DNA from: Achromobacter pestifer
GTDB taxonomy: Bacteria > Pseudomonadota > Gammaproteobacteria > Burkholderiales > Burkholderiaceae_B
Length of the DNA stretch: 64,000 nt
Direction of reading: 5' to 3'
NCBI RefSeq assembly: GCF_902859625.1
Contig: NZ_CADIJX010000008.1
Location: forward strand, 1-64,000
Below are positions 25,286-34,893 of this stretch, in pieces. The position numbers were made by a program, and so were the translations under genes. The first letter of the stretch is position 1; the number at the start of each line of letters is the position of its first letter. The notes beneath the pieces are model-generated. The model was not told the DNA's origin and made no database searches. It saw only the letters and a list, made by a program, of their open reading frames with translations.

Positions 25286-26242
25286 TTGCATTGCATTGAT
25301 TCGTGGCGAAGCGGGTTCACCGTGATCAGCGGGTTATACACGGCCCGGACGCCGCTGCGAAGCACCCGCGCCACACTGGCATCCGAAAATCTTGGTACCC
25401 TTGAATGCACTTTCGCTTCCAACACCATTTCAGTGCCCCAGGTTTCAGTGCTTTCCTTGTCCGCCCCGACCTTGTCCGCGCCTGCCTCCCAGATTCCTTC
25501 CGTGGCGTCGGCCCGCCCGCCCGGGCATGGGCCGCGCCTGCTTGGCCGGCTAGGGATGTGCCTGTGCATCGTGCTGCTGCTGGCGTTGCTGTCGGCGTGC
25601 GGCACCACCAAGGTCCAGCCGGGCTACTACCGCGTCCAATCGGGCGACACGCTGACCCAGATCGCCCGCAAGCAGGGCACAAGCGTCAGCAACCTGGTGC
25701 GATGGAATAGTTTGTCGAATTCAAATGCCATCGAGGTTGGGCAGATGCTGCGCGTGCAAGCGCCGGGGGGCCAGGCCAGCGCGTCGTCGTCGTCGGGCAA
25801 GTCCCGGGCCAAGCCCGCTGCCTCGCCGCCGCGGGCCTCCACGTCGACGGCCAAGCGGCGCACGGCGCCGCCGGGCGCGATTTCACTGGTGTGGCCGGCC
25901 CAAGGCAAGGTCACGCGCGGCTATGACGGATCGGGCTCCAACGGCATCGTTATTTCCAATTCCTCGGGGACGCCGGTGGTGGCTGCGGCGGGCGGCACGG
26001 TGGCCTATTCAGGCAGTGGCCTGCGTGGCTATGGCCACTTGGTCATCGTCAAGCACAACGCCAGCTTCCTGAGCATCTACGCCCACAACAGCAAGCTGCT
26101 GGTCAAGGAAGGCCAGAGCGTGAAGCAGGGGCAGAAGATCGCCGAAATGGGCAATAGCGACAGCAAGCAGGTCGGGCTGTACTTTGAATTGCGCTATGAC
26201 GGCCAGGCCGTCGACCCCGCCGGGACGCTACCGCCGAAGTAA
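25286..26242 (+). CDS. LysM/LytM lipoprotein, NlpD/EnvC-like
   Basis: A lipobox LLSAC at about residue 105 of the longest frame is followed by a LysM domain (GYYRVQSGDTLTQIARKQG) and a basic Ser/Pro linker. It ends in an M23/LytM fold (GIVISNSSGTPVVAAAGGTV, VKQGQKIAEMG, GLYFELR). The zinc His residues of active M23 enzymes are replaced (GIVIS for HxGxD, LYFE for LHFE). It is therefore probably an amidase activator acting in cell separation. The start is uncertain: the ATG at 25286 lies nine bases from the divergent MASE1 start, and an in-frame GTG at 25502 fits the signal peptide better. Confidence 0.82.
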   Translation: MHCIDSWRSGFTVISGLYTARTPLRSTRATLASENLGTLECTFASNTISVPQVSVLSLSAPTLSAPASQIPSVASARPPGHGPRLLGRLGMCLCIVLLLALLSACGTTKVQPGYYRVQSGDTLTQIARKQGTSVSNLVRWNSLSNSNAIEVGQMLRVQAPGGQASASSSSGKSRAKPAASPPRASTSTAKRRTAPPGAISLVWPAQGKVTRGYDGSGSNGIVISNSSGTPVVAAAGGTVAYSGSGLRGYGHLVIVKHNASFLSIYAHNSKLLVKEGQSVKQGQKIAEMGNSDSKQVGLYFELRYDGQAVDPAGTLPPK

Positions 26243-26256
26243 TCCGGCGGCGGGGC

Positions 26257-27012
26257 CTACAGCGCCATGTCCTGCGTCAACGTTGAAATGAAGGTGGCGG
26301 TGCGCGGGTCGTCGGGCCGCGAGAAAATCGTGCGCGACTCTCCGGCTTCCACCACCACGCCATCCAGCAGGAACACCACTTCGCGCGATACGCTGGCGGC
26401 CAGGCGCAGGTCGTGCGTGGCCATCAGCATGGTCATGCCCTCGGTTGCCAGTTGGCGCAACACGTCCACCACTTCGGCCGCCAAGCCGGGATCCAGCGCG
26501 GAGGTCGGCTCGTCGCACAGCAGCACGCGCGGCGCGGGCGCCAGCGCACGGGCAATCGCCACGCGCTGTTGCTGACCGCCCGACAAGTTGGCGGGCCAGG
26601 CCTCGGCCTTGTCGGCCATGCCGACTTTTTTCAACAGTTCTTCGGCACGCGCACGGGCGCGGTCCAGCGGCCACTTCTGCACCGTCAGCAGGCCTTCCAT
26701 CACGTTGCCGATCACCGTCTGGTGCGGGAACAGCTGAAAGTTCTGGAACACCATGCCGGTCTGCTTGCGCACACGCTGCACCTGATCGCGCGCGAGCTTG
26801 CGGTCGGGCGCGAATTCAACCGTTTCCGGCCCGATGACAAGCGTGCCGCGATCAGGCACTTCCAACAGGTTCACGCAGCGCAGCAAGGTGCTCTTGCCGC
26901 TGCCAGACGGGCCGATCAGGGCCGTGACGCTGCCTTCGGCGATGCTCACGTCCACTTGCTTCAGCACCGGATTGCCGCCAAAGGACTTTTCGATTTTCTG
27001 CAAGCGGATCAT
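26257..27012 (-). CDS. Polar amino acid (cystine-type) ABC transporter ATPase
   Basis: The protein has 251 residues: Walker A GPSGSGKST at 34-42, a Q-loop VFQNFQLFPH, signature LSGGQQQRVAIARAL and Walker B VLLCDEPTSALD. It is of the GlnQ/TcyN type. The start overlaps the permease stop by 4 bp. It energises uptake by the adjacent permease and binding protein. Confidence 0.95.
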   Translation of the reverse strand: MIRLQKIEKSFGGNPVLKQVDVSIAEGSVTALIGPSGSGKSTLLRCVNLLEVPDRGTLVIGPETVEFAPDRKLARDQVQRVRKQTGMVFQNFQLFPHQTVIGNVMEGLLTVQKWPLDRARARAEELLKKVGMADKAEAWPANLSGGQQQRVAIARALAPAPRVLLCDEPTSALDPGLAAEVVDVLRQLATEGMTMLMATHDLRLAASVSREVVFLLDGVVVEAGESRTIFSRPDDPRTATFISTLTQDMAL

Positions 27013-27758
27013 CGGCTCTTCTCGGAAAAAACGGCGTGCTGGCCAAAGCGCTTTTCCAGACGGACCTGGGCTGCGGACAAGACGGAACTGAATACCAGGT
27101 AGATCAGCGCGGCCTCGGTATAGAGGATCAGCGGTTCATAGGTGACCGCGGCGATGCGTTGCGCGGCCTGGAAGATTTCGGGCACTGTCAGCACCGCCGC
27201 CAGCGAGGTGTCCTTGACCAACGCGATGAAGGAGTTCGACAGGGGCGGCACCGCCACGCGAGCCGCTTGCGGCAGAACGGTTCGGCGCAACGCCTGGCCG
27301 CGCGTCATGCTGAGCGAATAGGCCGCTTCCCACTGGCCCTTGGTAATGGACTCGATGGCGCCGCGGATGACTTCCGAGTTGTAGGCGCCCACGTTCAGCG
27401 TGAAGCCGATCAGCGCGGCGGGCAGCGGATCCAGCACGATGCCCACGCTGGGCAGGCCGTAGAAGATCACGAACAACTGCACCAGCAGCGGTGTGCCGCG
27501 GATCAGCCAGACATAGAAGCGCACCACCGCCACCAGCGGCGCCGGCCCAAACAACCGGATGAGCGCCACGACGAATGCAAGCGCCAGGCCCAGCGCGAAA
27601 GACATCAGCGTCAGCGGCACCGTGAACACCAGCCCGGCGTGCAGCAGCGGCCAGAACGAGTCTGCCATCAACTGCACCCAGGCCGGCACGGCCCACGACG
27701 CGATTTGCGCCAACAGCCAGTCGGGCATGACGGCTTGCAGCCAGGTGGGTAGCGTCAT
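27009..27758 (-). CDS. Polar amino acid (cystine-type) ABC transporter permease
   Basis: The protein has 249 residues and about five membrane helices. The HisM/TcyL family region includes GTPLLVQLFVIFYGLP and the EAA loop EVIRGAIESITKGQWEAA. It lies 15 bp from the binding-protein gene and overlaps the ATPase gene. One permease gene implies a homodimeric channel. Confidence 0.95.
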   Translation of the reverse strand: MTLPTWLQAVMPDWLLAQIASWAVPAWVQLMADSFWPLLHAGLVFTVPLTLMSFALGLALAFVVALIRLFGPAPLVAVVRFYVWLIRGTPLLVQLFVIFYGLPSVGIVLDPLPAALIGFTLNVGAYNSEVIRGAIESITKGQWEAAYSLSMTRGQALRRTVLPQAARVAVPPLSNSFIALVKDTSLAAVLTVPEIFQAAQRIAAVTYEPLILYTEAALIYLVFSSVLSAAQVRLEKRFGQHAVFSEKSR

Positions 27759-27773
27759 GTGCGTGCCTGCCGC

Positions 27774-28556
27774 TTACTGCGCCGACAGGTCCGTGCCGAA
27801 GTATTTGACCGAAATGGTCTTGTAGGTGCCGTCGGCCTTGATGTCGGCCAGGGCCTTGTTGATGGCGGCCTGCAACTCGGGGTTGCCCTTGCGCAACAGC
27901 ACGCCGGAATTGCTGAATTCAGCGGTCTTGTCGGTGGCGGCGATCTTCACCTTCGCATTGGGCTTTTGCTTCTTGAAGTCCAGGTACGACAGGTTGTCGT
28001 TGACCGTGGCTTCCACGCGGCCTGACGTCAGCAGGTCGATGGCTTCGTTGAAGCCCTGCACGGCGATCACTTCCGCGCCATGGCTTTGCGCCAGTTTGCC
28101 GAAGTTGCTGGTCAGCGTATTGGCGGACTTCTTGCCCTTCAGGTCGTCGAAGGACTTGATGGTGGTGTTGTCCTCGCGCACGATCAGCACGGCGGCGGAC
28201 GAGATATAGGGATCGGAAAAATCGTATTTGGCTTTGCGCGCGTCGGTGATGCCAACCTGGTTGATCACCGCGTCATAACGCTTGGCGTCCAGCCCGGCGA
28301 TCAGGCCGTCCCATTTGCCTTCGACGAATTGGGCCTTCACGCCCAGGCGTTCGGCGATGGCACGCCCAATGTCCACGTCAAAACCGGTAAGCTGGCCCGA
28401 TGCATCGTGGAAGGTGAAGGGCGCGTAGGTGCCTTCGGTGCCGATCTTGAACGTGCCGGCGGATTTGATTTGATCCAGGCCAGACTGGGCGTGGGCAGCG
28501 GTCAGGGCGGCGGCCTGGATAAGGCCGGCGATGAACAGCGAGCGGAAGAGTTTCAT
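27774..28556 (-). CDS. Periplasmic amino acid-binding protein, cystine-type
   Basis: The protein has 260 residues: signal peptide (MKLFRSLFIAGLIQAAALTAAHA), then an SBP_bac_3 fold with GTEGTYAPFTFHDASG, GFDVDIGRAIAERLGV and the ligand loop KWDGLIAGLDAKRYDAVINQVGIT. The KWDGLIAGLDxxRYD and NQVxIT text is typical of cystine-binding FliY/TcyJ-like proteins, so cystine is the best guess. The A+T-rich region at 28640-28690 is the likely promoter. Confidence 0.92.
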   Translation of the reverse strand: MKLFRSLFIAGLIQAAALTAAHAQSGLDQIKSAGTFKIGTEGTYAPFTFHDASGQLTGFDVDIGRAIAERLGVKAQFVEGKWDGLIAGLDAKRYDAVINQVGITDARKAKYDFSDPYISSAAVLIVREDNTTIKSFDDLKGKKSANTLTSNFGKLAQSHGAEVIAVQGFNEAIDLLTSGRVEATVNDNLSYLDFKKQKPNAKVKIAATDKTAEFSNSGVLLRKGNPELQAAINKALADIKADGTYKTISVKYFGTDLSAQ

Positions 28557-28761
28557 GGCAATGCTCCACGGATGATCGGTGTCATTCTGGAGAGCTTGCG
28601 GGTGTGCAATGCCCTCCGGCGTAGCCGCACTCTAACAACGCGCCTATTTTTCCACAAAGCATAAGGAATAGTAAAAATATAGCTGCAAGTCATATGGCTA
28701 CCCCCCCGCCCGGGGCAATCCGCACCGGGCGCAATCAATCAGCAAGGTGAGGGAGATCGGT

Positions 28762-29838
28762 GTGGAACAGCAATGGAACAGGCGGGCTTTCATGATGGCG
28801 GCCGCGGGTGCTGCGGCGTTTGCCGGGGTGATGCCTGCACAGGGCGCCAACGGCTTGCGGCTGACGCCGGGTGGAGGCAGCATCACCCAGGTGTCGGGCC
28901 TGCGGGTGGGCCACTTCACCGACACGCGGCGCCCGACCGGTTGCACCGTCATCATCACCGAGGCGGGCGCCACGGGTGGCGTTGACGTGCGCGGCGCGGC
29001 GCCGGGCACCCGTGAAACCGATCTGCTGAACCCCGTGAACATGGTGGAAAAGGTGCATGCCATCGTGTTGTCCGGCGGCAGCGCTTTCGGCCTGGACGCC
29101 GCCTCGGGCGTCATGCGCTACCTGGAAGAGAAGAAGATCGGCTTCGATGTGGGCGTGGCGCATGTGCCCATCGTGCCGGCCGCTATTTTGTTCGACCTGG
29201 GTGTGGGTGACGCATCCATCCGGCCGGATGCGGCGGCGGGTTATCAGGCCTGCAAGTCAGCCACCACCGCCGCCCCGCAAGAAGGCAACGTGGGCGCTGG
29301 CGCCGGCGCCACGGTGGGCAAGCTGTACGGTCCCAAGCGCGCCATGAAGGGCGGCATCGGCAGCGCATCGTTGACAGTGGCGGGTGTGACGGTGGGGGCG
29401 ATCGTTGCCGTCAATGCGGTGGGTGACGTGCTGGACCCCGCCACGGGCCGCATCCTGGCGGGGGCGCGCACGCCGGACGGCAAGCATCTGCTGGATACCC
29501 GCGCCGCCATCCTGGCGGGCGATCTGCCCACGTCGATGCGCGAGGGCACCGCCACCACCATCGGGGTGGTGGCCACCGACGCCAAGCTGACGAAGGCGCA
29601 GGCGCAGAAGATCGCGGGCATGGCCCATGACGGCCTGGCCCGCACCATCAATCCCATCCACACGATGATGGACGGCGACACGATTTTCGCGCTGGGCACC
29701 GGCACGTCCGGCAGGCCGGGCAACGTGATGTTGCTGGGCGTCATGGCGGCCGAAGTCATGGCGATCGCGGTGCAGCGCGCCATCCTGGCGGCGCGCGCGG
29801 TGGAAGGCTTTCCCGCCGCGGTGGATTTCATCGCCTGA
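28762..29838 (+). CDS. P1 family peptidase (DmpA-like), Tat-exported
   Basis: The protein has 358 residues from the GTG at 28762, which has AGGGAG at the right distance; an upstream GTG at 28747 lacks one. NRRAFMMAAAGAAA resembles a twin-arginine signal. The DmpA/P1 fold is shown by GVDVRGAAPGTRETDLL, LSGGSAFGLDAA and GGIGSASL, whose Ser is the expected autoprocessing nucleophile. Family members are aminopeptidases or beta-peptidyl hydrolases activated by self-cleavage. Tat export would place it in the periplasm. Confidence 0.88.
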   Translation: MEQQWNRRAFMMAAAGAAAFAGVMPAQGANGLRLTPGGGSITQVSGLRVGHFTDTRRPTGCTVIITEAGATGGVDVRGAAPGTRETDLLNPVNMVEKVHAIVLSGGSAFGLDAASGVMRYLEEKKIGFDVGVAHVPIVPAAILFDLGVGDASIRPDAAAGYQACKSATTAAPQEGNVGAGAGATVGKLYGPKRAMKGGIGSASLTVAGVTVGAIVAVNAVGDVLDPATGRILAGARTPDGKHLLDTRAAILAGDLPTSMREGTATTIGVVATDAKLTKAQAQKIAGMAHDGLARTINPIHTMMDGDTIFALGTGTSGRPGNVMLLGVMAAEVMAIAVQRAILAARAVEGFPAAVDFIA

Positions 29839-29947
29839 CGCGCATCGGCTGACTGCCGGGCGCAAGCCCTTGCCCCGCCCTGACCTCACTTTGTCACAGG
29901 GCGGGGGCATCATCACAGGCACCGGGTCACCGGTCCTGGGAGAACGT

Positions 29948-30580
29948 ATGTACGAAGGCGAACGATTCAACGGCGCCACGCATCTGGCCGGGCTGGCGCT
30001 GGCCGTCGGCGCGTCCGGCATGCTGATCTCTCGCGCTGCCGAACTGAACGTGGACACCAGGCAGATCATCAGTTGCGCGGTCTTCGCGGCGTCGATGATC
30101 GCGGTGTATGCGTCATCGGTGCTGTATCACTGCACCCGGGGCCGCTACAAGGCCCGCTGGGCCAAGGCTGACCATTGCGCGATCTACCTGCTGATCGCGG
30201 GCACGTACACCCCGTTGGCGTTCGGGCCGGTGGAACATGGCTGGGGCGCGGCGATGGGCGTGGCGATCTGGCTGCTGGCCGCCATTGGCATCAGCCGCGA
30301 ACTCTGGTGGGCGCGCGGCGCCGCGCCGGCCTTGCCGTTGTATCTGGCGATGGGGTGGCTGGGGGTGATGTTCGCCGCCCCGATTGCGGGCGCCTTGTCC
30401 ACGGCGGGCCTGGCCTGGTTGCTGGCCGGCGCGGCGGCCTACACCGTGGGCACGCTGTTCTATGTGAACGACAAACGCTGGCGCCACGCCCACGGCATCT
30501 GGCATTTGTTCGTGATGGGCGGGTCGGCCTGCCACTTCGTCACGGTCTTTGGCTTTCTGCGCTACGGCACGCCTGCCTGA
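29948..30580 (+). CDS. trhA: Hemolysin III / PAQR-family membrane protein
   Basis: The protein has 210 residues and seven predicted membrane helices. The family motifs EERFNGATHLAG-like start, SSVLYHCTRG, ADHCAIYLLIAGTYTP and GIWHLFVMGGSACHF supply the metal-binding His and Asp residues of the YqfA/PAQR group. The ATG at 29948 has GGGAG seven bases upstream. The physiological role is probably membrane homeostasis rather than hemolysis. Confidence 0.9.
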   Translation: MYEGERFNGATHLAGLALAVGASGMLISRAAELNVDTRQIISCAVFAASMIAVYASSVLYHCTRGRYKARWAKADHCAIYLLIAGTYTPLAFGPVEHGWGAAMGVAIWLLAAIGISRELWWARGAAPALPLYLAMGWLGVMFAAPIAGALSTAGLAWLLAGAAAYTVGTLFYVNDKRWRHAHGIWHLFVMGGSACHFVTVFGFLRYGTPA

Positions 30581-30607
30581 GCCCGGCGCCTGGCCGGCGG
30601 GGCGGCT

Positions 30608-31081
30608 TTACCGCCAACTGGCCAATGGCAGCATGCCGCCCCGGTCTTTCACTTTCCGCATGACGATATGCGAACACAGGTCGCGCACCCCGGCGATCTT
30701 GCTGAGCTTGTCCTCCACGAACTGCGAAAACGCCGATAAATTGCGCGTGCGCACCGTCAGGATGTAGTTGGAGGCGCCCGTGACGATGCTGGCTTCGGTG
30801 ATTTCGTCATGTGCGGCAATGCCGGCCAGGAACGCTTCGTGCCAGCCCGGGCGCGATTGGTCCAGCGACACATGGACAATGGCTTCCAGCTCGAACCCCA
30901 GTTTTTCGGCGTCCAGCACGGCCCGGTATTGCCGGATCATCCCGCCTTCCTCCAGGGCTCGCACGCGGCGCAGGCAGGCCGACGGCGACAGCGCCACCTG
31001 TTCGGCCAAGTCCTGGTTACTGATCTGGCCGTTCTCTTGCAGGCGGTACAGAATGCGCTGGTCAATCGCGTCTATGTGCAT
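30608..31081 (-). CDS. kynR: Lrp/AsnC-family regulator, probably KynR
   Basis: The protein has 157 residues. It has an N-terminal HTH (IDAIDQRILYRLQENGQISN, then LSPSACLRRVRALEEGG) and a C-terminal RAM domain. It is divergent from kynureninase, as KynR is in Pseudomonas and Burkholderia, where it activates kyn genes in response to kynurenine. I chose the ATG at 31081 (MHIDAIDQ), the usual Lrp-type N-terminus; 31093 is an alternative. The name rests on context. Confidence 0.88.
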   Translation of the reverse strand: MHIDAIDQRILYRLQENGQISNQDLAEQVALSPSACLRRVRALEEGGMIRQYRAVLDAEKLGFELEAIVHVSLDQSRPGWHEAFLAGIAAHDEITEASIVTGASNYILTVRTRNLSAFSQFVEDKLSKIAGVRDLCSHIVMRKVKDRGGMLPLASWR

Positions 31082-31182
31082 GATGCAATCCAATGCTGAA
31101 AAATCTGGTTTGGTGCAATTTACTGCGGAATCCTAGGGTAAGCCACGCCTGATTTTGCAATATTTCGGCTGAACGGCGCTGC

Positions 31183-31200
31183 TATCCTGTTTGCAGGATA
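31183..31200. promoter_or_regulatory. Inverted repeat in the kynR-kynU spacer
   Basis: TATCCTG-TTTG-CAGGATA, a perfect 7-bp inverted repeat, ends 19 bp before the kynU ATG. The same spacer also holds three TGCAAT elements at about 31084, 31114 and 31156. These are candidates for Lrp-family binding. Confidence 0.45.
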
Positions 31201-31219
31201 TTGCCCGAAGGAGCATTGC

Positions 31220-32470
31220 ATGACTACGCGCGAAGACTGCGTTGCCGCAGACCGGAAAGACCCCCTGGCCCCGCTGAAAGAGCGGTTCGAGCTGCCGCCT
31301 GGCGTGCTCTACATGGATGGCAACTCGCTGGGCGTGATGCCGAAGGCCGCAGCCGCGTGCGCTGCCAGCGTCATCACGCAGGAGTGGGGCACGGGCCTGA
31401 TCCGCAGCTGGAACACGGCGGGCTGGTTTGAACTGCCCATCCGCCTGGGCGACAAGCTGGGTAGCCTGCTGGGCGCCCGCGAAGGCGAACTGGTCGTGAC
31501 CGACACCACGTCGCTGAATATTTTCAAGGCGCTGGCGGCCGGACTGCGCATCCAGCAGCAGAAGCAGCCGGCACGCCGCGTCATTCTTTCCGAGCGTGAC
31601 AACTTCCCGACCGATCTCTACATGATCCAAGGCATGATCGACCTGCTACAGCAGGGCTACGAGATGCGCCTGATCGATGACGAGCTGCCGCTGGACAAGG
31701 CGCTGGACGAGTCCGTCGCGGTGATGTTGTTGTCGCACGTGAACTACCGCAGCGGCCAGATGCACGACATGGCCGCCGTGACCGCGCTGGCGCACGAGCG
31801 CGGCGCGCTGACCATCTGGGATCTGGCGCACGCCGCAGGCGCGGTGCCGGTGGACCTGACCGGCTCCAACGCTGACTTCGCTGTCGGCTGCACCTATAAG
31901 TATCTGAACGGCGGCCCGGGTTCGCCGGCCTTCATCTGGGTGGCGCCGCGCCACACCAAGGACTTCTGGCAGCCGCTGACCGGCTGGTGGGGCCATACGC
32001 GCCCGTTCGACATGGCCGTGGCCTACGAGCCGGCCGGCGGCATCCGCCGCTACTTGTGCGGCACCCAGCCCATCGTGTCCTTGTCGCTGGTGGAATGCGG
32101 CCTGGACGTGGCCCACGCCGCCGACATGGAGGAAGTGCGCAACAAGTCGCTGGCCTTGGGCGATCTGTTCATCGCACTGGTGGAAGAACGCTGCGAAGGC
32201 CATCCGCTGACGCTGGTCACCCCGCGCAAGCACGCCGACCGTGGCAGCCACGTCAGCTTTTGCCACCCGAATGGCTACGAGGTGATGCAGGCCCTGATCG
32301 CACGTGGCCTGATCGGTGATTACCGCGAACCCGAGGTGTTGCGTTTCGGCCTGACGCCGCTGTATTTCGGTTACGCCGACGTGTGGGATGCTGTGGATAT
32401 CCTGAAGGACGTGTTGGATAGCCGCGCCTGGGACAAGCCCGAATTCAAGCAACGGTCTGCCGTGACTTGA
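31220..32470 (+). CDS. kynU: Kynureninase
   Basis: The protein has 416 residues, a PLP enzyme of fold type I. Visible motifs are [12 protein letters not shown] near the start, [14 protein letters not shown] (cofactor Asp), the Schiff-base Lys in [16 protein letters not shown], and [10 protein letters not shown]. It cleaves kynurenine to anthranilate and alanine in tryptophan degradation. AAGGAG precedes the ATG. Tryptophan dioxygenase (kynA) and formamidase (kynB) genes are not adjacent, so the pathway is split or the enzyme serves imported kynurenine. Confidence 0.96.
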   Translation: MTTREDCVAADRKDPLAPLKERFELPPGVLYMDGNSLGVMPKAAAACAASVITQEWGTGLIRSWNTAGWFELPIRLGDKLGSLLGAREGELVVTDTTSLNIFKALAAGLRIQQQKQPARRVILSERDNFPTDLYMIQGMIDLLQQGYEMRLIDDELPLDKALDESVAVMLLSHVNYRSGQMHDMAAVTALAHERGALTIWDLAHAAGAVPVDLTGSNADFAVGCTYKYLNGGPGSPAFIWVAPRHTKDFWQPLTGWWGHTRPFDMAVAYEPAGGIRRYLCGTQPIVSLSLVECGLDVAHAADMEEVRNKSLALGDLFIALVEERCEGHPLTLVTPRKHADRGSHVSFCHPNGYEVMQALIARGLIGDYREPEVLRFGLTPLYFGYADVWDAVDILKDVLDSRAWDKPEFKQRSAVT

Positions 32471-32549
32471 GTGCGCTGATGCGTTGCCTTATCGCGCAGG
32501 TCATATCGGCCTTACATCCATAAAGAGAGCGCAGTACAAGGAGGAGACA

Positions 32550-33956
32550 ATGCAACAACAACCGGGATTCGGCGACATCGCCGAACGCGAAAAGGGGCTC
32601 AAGCGGCGCCTGACCTCCAGCCAGATGAGCATGATCGCCATCGGCGGTGCCATTGGCACGGGCTTGTTCCTGGGCAGCAAGTTCGCCATCGGCTTTGCCG
32701 GGCCCAGCGTGATCATCAGCTACGCCATCGGCGGGCTGATCACGCTGCTGCTGATGGGCTGCCTGGCCGAAATGACGGTGGCGCATTCCACGTCAGGTTC
32801 TTTCGGCGCCTATGCCGAACACTACATCGGCCCGCTGGCGGGCTTTCTGGTGCGGTATGCGTACTGGTCCTGCGTGGTGCTGGCGGTGGGAACCGAAGTC
32901 ACGGCGGTGGCCGAGTACATGCACTTCTGGTTCCCGGGGGTGCCGGGCTGGCTATGGGTGTGCGTGTTTTCAGCGGCGCTGATCGTGATCAACGCGATGA
33001 GCGTCAAGGCCTTTGGCACCATCGAGTACTGGTTCTCGACGATCAAGATCACCGCCATCGTGGCCTTCATCATCCTGGGCGCGTATGTGGTCTGGGGCAA
33101 TCCGCAATACGGCGTGGCGCAGTACACCTCGCACGGCGGATTCTTCCCGAACGGCATGTGGGGCATGTGGATTGCCGTGGTGATTTCGATCTTCAGCTAC
33201 CTCAGTGTGGAAATGATCGCCGTGGCCGCGGGCGAGGCCGAAGACCCCGAGCGGGCCGTCAAGAAGGCGTTCCGCGCCACGATCGTCCGCCTGGTCGTTT
33301 TCTACTTGCTGACCTTGGCGTTGATCCTGGCGATCGTTCCCTGGAACGAAGCCGGCAAGGAAGGCAGCCCGTTCGTGAAAGTGATGCTGGCGCTGGAGAT
33401 TCCGGGCGCGGCGGGCGTCATCAACTTCATCGTGCTGGTCGCCGCGCTGTCAGCCATGAACAGCCAGCTCTACATCACGACGCGCATGATGTTCAGCCTG
33501 TCGCGCGCAGGCCATGCGCCGTCCTTGTTCGGCCGGCTGACCAAGAGCGGCACGCCGCTGAATGCGCTGCTGCTGTCCACCAGCGGCATCGCCATCGCGG
33601 TGGTGCTGAAGGTGCTGTATCCCGATACGGCATTCACATTGATGATGGCGATCTCGATGTTCGGCGCGCTGTTCACCTGGATGATGATTTTCGTGACGCA
33701 CTACTTCTTCCGCCGCCGCTGGGCGCGAGAGGGTGGGGCCGCGTTGTCGTTCCGGATGCCGGGTTTCCCGGTGCTGACCTTGCTGGGCGCATTGGCGATG
33801 CTGGCTATCTTGTGCACGACGTACTTCACCAATGTGTTCAAGATGACGCTGGTATTCGGCGTGCCGTTCCTGCTGATCCTGGCCGCGCTGTATTTCCTGT
33901 TGTTCAAGAAGCGCGGCGAGACCGTGGTGCTTCAGGCCCGCGGCCAGCGCAGTTGA
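32550..33956 (+). CDS. Amino acid permease, AAT/APC family
   Basis: The protein has 468 residues from the ATG at 32550 (AAGGAGGAG upstream) and 12 membrane helices. AAT-family text includes MIAIGGAIGTGLFLGS, EMTVAHSTSGSFGAYAEHYIGP and VAAGEAEDPERAVKKA. It is a proton symporter for an amino acid. Lying 79 bp after kynU, it may carry kynurenine, tryptophan or a related amino acid; that is inferred from position. Confidence 0.9.
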   Translation: MQQQPGFGDIAEREKGLKRRLTSSQMSMIAIGGAIGTGLFLGSKFAIGFAGPSVIISYAIGGLITLLLMGCLAEMTVAHSTSGSFGAYAEHYIGPLAGFLVRYAYWSCVVLAVGTEVTAVAEYMHFWFPGVPGWLWVCVFSAALIVINAMSVKAFGTIEYWFSTIKITAIVAFIILGAYVVWGNPQYGVAQYTSHGGFFPNGMWGMWIAVVISIFSYLSVEMIAVAAGEAEDPERAVKKAFRATIVRLVVFYLLTLALILAIVPWNEAGKEGSPFVKVMLALEIPGAAGVINFIVLVAALSAMNSQLYITTRMMFSLSRAGHAPSLFGRLTKSGTPLNALLLSTSGIAIAVVLKVLYPDTAFTLMMAISMFGALFTWMMIFVTHYFFRRRWAREGGAALSFRMPGFPVLTLLGALAMLAILCTTYFTNVFKMTLVFGVPFLLILAALYFLLFKKRGETVVLQARGQRS

Positions 33957-33961
33957 CCCGT

Positions 33962-33981
33962 CCGGGGCGCTAGCGCCCCGG
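33962..33981. other. Perfect 20-bp palindrome between convergent genes
   Basis: CCGGGGCGC-TA-GCGCCCCGG overlaps the stop of the convergent LysR gene, 5 bp after the permease stop. It could act as a terminator hairpin but lacks a T-run. Confidence 0.6.
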
Positions 33982-34881
33982 GCCGCCCGCGCATTGCCGG
34001 ATCGCCGCCAGCATCGCGCGGGCACGGGCGGGCAGGGACCGCGACGCATACACCGCGTGCATTTGCGGCGCAATGCCCTGGGCCGAAGTCACCGTATAGC
34101 CCGGGCATACCCGCACCAGGGCGCCACGGTCGATTTCGGGCTGTGCGGCCCAGTCCGCCAGCCGCGCGATTCCCATCCCTTGCAGCACCATTGCCATCAA
34201 GCCGCTGCCGCTGCTGACGCGCACGGCGGGTTCGGCATGCAGCCGCACAATGCGCTTGTCTTGCCGCAAGTGCCAGTCCTTCAGCACGCGCGGCCCGGTA
34301 TGCATGACCAAGCGATGCACGGACAAGTCTTCGGGCTCACGCGGCAGGCCCATCCGGCGCACATAGTCGGGGCTGGCGCACAACAGCCGGTCATAGGGCC
34401 AGAGACGCATGCCCAGCAAGTCGCTGGACGCCGGAAAACCACCCCGGATCGCGAAGTCCAGGCCCTCGGCAACGGGGTCCACCCATTTATCGGTGTACAG
34501 AATGTCCAGGCTGACGCCGGGGTGCGCGTCGGCATAGCGGCGCAGCACGGCGGGCAGCAGGGCGACGCCCAGCAGGTCCGGCGCCGAAAAACGCAGCCGT
34601 CCTTGCACGCCACCCTGCGCATCCTGCAAGTCGTCGCGCGCTTGCGCCTCCAGGCGCAGCAGTTCGCGCGCCGATTGAAAATAGCTTTCGCCCTGCGGGG
34701 TCAGCACCACGCTGCTCTTGCTGCGTAACAGCAGTTGCGCGCCGACTTGGCGTTCCAGTGACTGCACCGCGCGCGTGACGGCGCTGGGCGAGGCGCCCAG
34801 GGCGCGCGCGGCCAGCACGAAGCTCTGGCGTTCGGCCACGGCGCAGAACACTTGGTATTCCCACAGCGCGCCTCGTTCCAT
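33970..34881 (-). CDS. LysR-family regulator, divergent from threonine-synthase-like gene
   Basis: The protein has 303 residues. The HTH covers YQVFCAVAERQSFVLAARAL and ASPSAVTRAVQSLERQVGA, followed by a type-2 periplasmic-binding-like sensor domain. The short divergent spacer with an inverted repeat suggests that it controls the PLP enzyme gene at 34979 and itself. Confidence 0.9.
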   Translation of the reverse strand: MERGALWEYQVFCAVAERQSFVLAARALGASPSAVTRAVQSLERQVGAQLLLRSKSSVVLTPQGESYFQSARELLRLEAQARDDLQDAQGGVQGRLRFSAPDLLGVALLPAVLRRYADAHPGVSLDILYTDKWVDPVAEGLDFAIRGGFPASSDLLGMRLWPYDRLLCASPDYVRRMGLPREPEDLSVHRLVMHTGPRVLKDWHLRQDKRIVRLHAEPAVRVSSGSGLMAMVLQGMGIARLADWAAQPEIDRGALVRVCPGYTVTSAQGIAPQMHAVYASRSLPARARAMLAAIRQCAGGPGR

Positions 34882-34893
34882 GCGAATTCTCCA

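Noticed and set aside
33962..33981. Intrinsic terminator at the 20-bp palindrome
   Set aside because: There is no T-run on either strand, so I list it only as a palindrome.
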